Assembly (NCBI GenBank): GCA_903887045.1
Contig: CAISOD010000029.1
Span: 1 to 33,210, forward strand
DNA: 33,210 bases
DNA from: an uncultured Gammaproteobacteria bacterium
GTDB lineage: Bacteria > Pseudomonadota > Gammaproteobacteria > Pseudomonadales > Pseudohongiellaceae
Direction of reading: 5' to 3'
How positions within the stretch are numbered: the stretch's first letter is position 1; every line of letters starts with the position of its first letter. The notes beneath the pieces are model-generated. The model made no database searches. It was given only the letters and a program-made list of their open reading frames with translations, and was not told the origin of the DNA. The position numbers and the translations under genes were made by a program. Positions 31,581 through 33,210 of this stretch are shown one piece after another.

Positions 31581-32606
31581 TTACCAGGTGGTAGTGGCTT
31601 TGTGCAGGCGGTAGTTCAGGGTGATAAGAGCCAGCAAGAGTAGCGCGCCGCCAGCGTTGTGGGCAACGGCGACAGCCAGTGGCAACGACCAGATGACATT
31701 GCTGAGCCCAAGGCCGATTTGCAGCACCAGCAATCCCAACAGCACATTGGCCATGCTCCGCATCTGCGGACCACCAGCGTAGCGATACAGTCGCGAGATA
31801 AGGAAGCCGAGATACAGAGCCACCAAAATGGCACCGATGCGATGCGTCATATGTATCGCCACGCGGGCGCTGCCATCGAGCTGGCCACCGAGGTAATTGG
31901 GACCGATTTCCTGCGCAAAGTTGAAACCACTGCCGAAGTCCATCGTTGGCCACCAGCTGCCCTGGCAGGTTGGCAGGTCAGGACAGGCAAGGGCAGCGTA
32001 GTTGGTGCTGGTCCAGCCGCCAAGTGTGATCTGGCAGATAACGAGCACCATCGCGATTAGCGACGACATCTTCAGTTTGCGCCAGTGATGCAACGATACT
32101 GCCGGCGCCGGCCACTGCCACGTCAGCAGGCGCAGACGCAACAGCCACAACAGACTCAGCGTTGAGAATCCGCCGAGCAAGTGCAGCGTAACGATCTGCG
32201 GCCACAGCTTCAGCGTCACCGTCCACATACCGAACAACCCTTGGGCAATGACAAGTGCCAGCAAGAGCAGCGGCAATCTGATCGGCTGGCCACGCTCATT
32301 ACGGTGTTTGTAAGCGAATGCGTTGACTATGATGATCAGGAAGCCGAGCGAACCAGCGAAATAGCGGTGCATTACTTCAGGCCAGGCTTTTTCGTGTTCA
32401 AACGGGGCATCGGGAAATGCCTGTTCGGCAGCAACAACCTGCTCGCTGGTTTGCGGCCACAACACGTGTCCGTAACAACCCGGCCAATCGGGACAGCCGA
32501 GGCCTGCATCTTTCAATCGCGTAAATGAGCCCAGTACGACAACACAGAATGCCAACGCGAGGGCAAGTTGGACGAGCAGGAAAGAGGGCTTGTTGGTAGT
32601 CATCAT
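31581..32606 (-). CDS. ctaA: Haem A synthase (CtaA/COX15)
   Basis: Membrane oxygenase that converts haem O to haem A for an aa3-type oxidase, 341 aa with eight predicted helices in two homologous halves. Conserved His ligands appear in EVMHRYFAGSLG, TLHLLGGFSTLS, HMTHRIGAILVA and VAHNAGGALLLL. Two extracytoplasmic cysteine loops are present, GLGCPDWPGCYG and LACPDLPTCQG. Two adjacent ATGs (32606 and 32603) are possible; the second has a better distance to the GGGAG site. It sits 27 bp downstream of a partial gene for a membrane-associated CxxxC protein. Confidence 0.94.
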   Translation of the reverse strand: MMTTNKPSFLLVQLALALAFCVVVLGSFTRLKDAGLGCPDWPGCYGHVLWPQTSEQVVAAEQAFPDAPFEHEKAWPEVMHRYFAGSLGFLIIIVNAFAYKHRNERGQPIRLPLLLLALVIAQGLFGMWTVTLKLWPQIVTLHLLGGFSTLSLLWLLRLRLLTWQWPAPAVSLHHWRKLKMSSLIAMVLVICQITLGGWTSTNYAALACPDLPTCQGSWWPTMDFGSGFNFAQEIGPNYLGGQLDGSARVAIHMTHRIGAILVALYLGFLISRLYRYAGGPQMRSMANVLLGLLVLQIGLGLSNVIWSLPLAVAVAHNAGGALLLLALITLNYRLHKATTTW

Positions 32607-32633
32607 CGTTCTCCCGCAATGGGCGCTTGCGTG

Positions 32634-33210
32634 TCAACCAAGACTGCTCTGATCGAGCAGCTTGTCGATATCGTCGAGTATCTGGTCAGCATCGTTGGAG
32701 GGCGTGAAATACAACATGATGTTGCCAACAGGGTCCATCACATAGATGTAATGGCCGGCAATTGGATCCTCTCCGTCTTTCACGGTGCGCTGCAGCACTT
32801 GTGCCAGCTTTCCGGCATCGGCATGCAGCACGCGCATGTCGCCTTGTTCTTTTTGCAGGTAGTCCACCGTGCTTTGGGTAAGCACGTCATCGCCAGCCAG
32901 TACGTATGCCCGCTCTAAGCGACTGCTTTCACTGCCGAGGCGGATATGCAGCTGGCGCAGGAAGTACAAGCGCTCCTGACACTCTGCTTCGCAATCAGCA
33001 CTGCCGAGGTACAGCAGTTGCCATGGGCGCGGGTCATAATCCTCAGGACTGACGTTCGTGGTCATTTCTTCGAAGCTTTGGTACGCAGGCTTGCCGCCGG
33101 CATCGGTGAGTTGCAGCTCGGCGATATCGAGCACCGGAATCACCAGGGTGCCTTTGCTTGTGGTGCCGATATTGCCTTTGTTGATGCTGAACTGGTACAG
33201 CAGTGTGGCC
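32634..33210 (-). CDS. Cytochrome-oxidase-operon protein of unknown function with a CxxxC motif (5' partial)
   Basis: The frame is open to the window edge (codons beyond the track's GTG read ATLLYQFSINKGNIGTTSKG), so the start is missing; a membrane anchor probably lies there. The visible 191 residues have a thioredoxin-like outline: a strand WQLLYLGSADC, a CxxxC pair (CEAEC) at the place where SCO proteins hold their copper ligands, a helix ERLYFLRQLHIRLG, a second strand AYVLAG, and a late strand HYIYVMDPVGNIMLYFTP followed by a helix. No distal copper His like that of SCO (HSGE) is evident. Its place just before ctaA suggests a role in oxidase assembly. I recognise the operon position but not a named family. 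Confidence 0.7.
   Translation of the reverse strand, partial: ATLLYQFSINKGNIGTTSKGTLVIPVLDIAELQLTDAGGKPAYQSFEEMTTNVSPEDYDPRPWQLLYLGSADCEAECQERLYFLRQLHIRLGSESSRLERAYVLAGDDVLTQSTVDYLQKEQGDMRVLHADAGKLAQVLQRTVKDGEDPIAGHYIYVMDPVGNIMLYFTPSNDADQILDDIDKLLDQSSLG

Noticed and set aside
1-33210. tRNA/rRNA genes, CRISPR arrays, insertion sequences, prophage genes
   Set aside because: No cloverleaf-like or rRNA sequence, regularly spaced repeats, transposase or integrase motifs were seen on either strand.

Overview
The window looks like a chromosomal segment of a free-living gammaproteobacterium related to the Pseudomonadales or Cellvibrionales. The main reason is the block znuB-znuC / znuA-polA / small RNA / engB / cytochrome c4-dsbA (about 21.6-29.5 kb), which recalls the Pseudomonas arrangement around polA and engB. 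Type I and type II secretion genes and an aa3-type oxidase assembly operon fit this. No tRNA, rRNA, insertion sequence, CRISPR array or phage gene was seen. Both ends cut through genes.

Region 1 (2-4022, + strand) is a type I secretion operon: an inner-membrane ABC exporter (5' end missing), an HlyD-type adaptor and a TolC-type outer-membrane channel. No substrate gene lies inside the window. It converges on a coupled pair, a PIG-L-type deacetylase and a GNAT-like protein (4012-5753, - strand). A small sulfotransferase-like gene (5857-6429, +) diverges from that pair.

Region 2 (6463-21379, - strand) is one 14-gene unit. In transcription order it reads gspL-gspM-gspE-gspF-gspD-gspG-gspH-gspI-gspJ-gspK, an ABC-2 permease, a Wzt-like ATPase, a polytopic GT-C-like glycosyltransferase and a GT2-GtrA fusion. 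Most junctions are overlapping stop/start codons. The type II secretion genes therefore run directly into a polysaccharide export and glycosylation cassette. A hairpin ends the unit at 6432-6453, and a 22-bp perfect palindrome sits just before gspL. gspC, gspN, gspS and the prepilin peptidase gene are not in the window.

Region 3 (21531-29478) holds dsbA and a dihaem cytochrome c4 (-), divergent engB (+), then a 395-bp gap before the convergent polA. The gap carries a strong small-RNA candidate on the - strand: a sigma-E/AlgU-type promoter, three stem-loops and a GC-rich terminator. It occupies the place of Spot 42 in enterobacteria and ErsA in Pseudomonas. The DNA polymerase I has lost all four catalytic carboxylates of its 3'-5' exonuclease domain. 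polA overlaps znuA, which diverges from znuC-znuB across a possible Zur operator.

Region 4 (29540-33210) holds an O6-methylguanine-DNA methyltransferase (+), then a - strand operon for cytochrome oxidase assembly: a membrane-associated CxxxC protein (5' end outside the window), ctaA, cyoE/ctaB and a SCO copper chaperone. All assignments rest on reading motifs and gene order by eye; no database search was run.
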